NCBI RefSeq assembly: GCF_021278025.1
Contig: NZ_JAIBHJ010000016.1
Coordinates: forward strand, 1-64,000
Length of the DNA stretch: 64,000 nt
Reading direction: 5' to 3'
Source of the DNA: Motilimonas sp. E26
Lineage (GTDB): Bacteria > Pseudomonadota > Gammaproteobacteria > Enterobacterales > CBDFNC01
Positions 63,346-64,000 of this stretch are shown piece by piece. The position numbers and the translations under genes were made by a program. Every line of letters begins with the position of its first letter. Position 1 is the first letter of the stretch. Under the pieces are notes generated by a model. That model ran no database searches, had not been told where the DNA came from, and worked only from the letters and a program-made list of their open reading frames with translations.

Positions 63346-64000
63346 CTACTTTGCCACTAAAATCACTTGTCCAAGATGCGGTTTAACATTGACCAAGTAT
63401 TGAGTTGCAGACACAGCTGTCACGCTAGGCTGCGCTTCATCTGCTGGCGCAACAAGGTAGCTAGCGGACACCCCAAGCACATCTTGGTCAGTATTAATCA
63501 CTAAAGTCAGCTCAGTCTCATCAGCAAGATACTTTTGACATTGTGCATCAGACAAATCAAAACTAACCACTAGGTTACCATTATACTGAGTGTCTGCTTG
63601 AGTGGTACAGCTGCGGCGCGACATACCATAACGAATAATATCACTGGCGCCAGCTACCCAAAGCTTACCGTCATCCACCAAAGATTTAACGTAATCTAAG
63701 TGACCTTGATAACGGGCTAGCGGCACCATTTCCCATGACGTATCTTCTACGCCGTGAAACGTGCGCAGTGCCCAACCCCCTTTGGCAATCGCGTCATCTA
63801 CATAAGCACGTAAAATGTCATCACTGCCCTCATACACCGACCAAATGCCAGAATTAGTGAAGAGATCGTTTTTAATAAAGTATGGGTCAAAGGTGTTCGC
63901 ATCATTCACGCCACGAGCTTGCCAATAGTTTACCGAACGCATACCGATTAAGTTTGGCTCCGCTTTTAATGCGGCAATAGAAGCTGGCGTCGCTTGATCT
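63346..64000 (-). CDS. Polysaccharide deacetylase-like protein, 3' part
   Basis: The reading frame stays open to the window edge, so the start is missing. The visible C-terminal 218 residues include LRTFHGVEDTSWEMV, YQGHLDYVKSLVDDGKLWV and DIIRYGMSRRSC, the C-terminal pattern of NodB-type polysaccharide deacetylases, followed by a beta-rich tail domain. The metal-binding HxxxH motifs would lie in the missing part. Substrate unknown. Confidence 0.75.
   Translation of the reverse strand, partial: DQATPASIAALKAEPNLIGMRSVNYWQARGVNDANTFDPYFIKNDLFTNSGIWSVYEGSDDILRAYVDDAIAKGGWALRTFHGVEDTSWEMVPLARYQGHLDYVKSLVDDGKLWVAGASDIIRYGMSRRSCTTQADTQYNGNLVVSFDLSDAQCQKYLADETELTLVINTDQDVLGVSASYLVAPADEAQPSVTAVSATQYLVNVKPHLGQVILVAK

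Overview
The window is chromosomal DNA of a gammaproteobacterium, most likely a marine member of the Alteromonadales or a close relative. The evidence is gene content and order: lptM-lysA-dapF-DUF484-xerC-yigB-uvrD beside cyaY, a class I cyaA divergent from hemCDXY, hspQ, radD and nadE, together with two LuxP-type periplasmic autoinducer-2 binding proteins of the kind known from vibrios. No rRNA, tRNA, CRISPR array, prophage or complete insertion sequence was seen.

Layout. 1-15200 is conserved housekeeping: uvrD with a LexA box, the lysine/diaminopimelate and recombinase operon, cyaY, an esterase, cyaA with a CRP-like site, and hemCDXY closed by a clear terminator. 15284-22401 is a signalling block: a BarA-like hybrid kinase ending in an Hpt domain, a REC-GGDEF cyclase and a membrane GGDEF-EAL protein. 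22434-26200 holds a DUF3592-like membrane protein, hspQ, a PgpB paralogue that has lost catalytic residues, and the first luxP.

26449-36664 is the most interesting part. Small envelope/stress genes (lipoprotein, DUF1328, DUF2383, MscS channel, BON protein, YqjD/YqjE/YqjK-like set) face a five-gene signalling operon: a sigma-54-dependent NtrC-type regulator, a 64-residue lone histidine-phosphotransfer-like protein, a CHASE3 kinase, a lone receiver, and a REC-HK-REC-REC hybrid kinase. Three transcription units in the stress block carry sequences matching the -24/-12 sigma-54 consensus with exact 10-nt spacing, and a GTTACAG-containing inverted repeat lies 65-70 bp upstream of two of them. I infer a local sigma-54 stress regulon driven by the adjacent phosphorelay.

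36927-50200 carries a phosphatase/lipid-kinase fusion, a LysR regulator beside a 175-bp hairpin element, a TehA-like transporter, radD, nlpE, a catalytically intact pgpB, an orphan gene inside an inverted repeat, long-form leuA, a DUF3369 response regulator and rsuA. 50216-57400 holds poorly known genes around an 87-bp tandem repeat, nadE divergent from an NrtR-like regulator, and a GAF-GAF-GGDEF cyclase. 57428-64000 has a DUF2161 protein, a YdjM-like membrane protein, an Lrp/cysteine-synthase-family pair, a TetR-like protein, the second luxP and the 3' part of a polysaccharide deacetylase-like gene cut by the window edge.

Intergenic regions hold several families of short palindromic repeats with TATACCCAA ends or AACCTCAGTTTTG ends, including one copy inserted into another.
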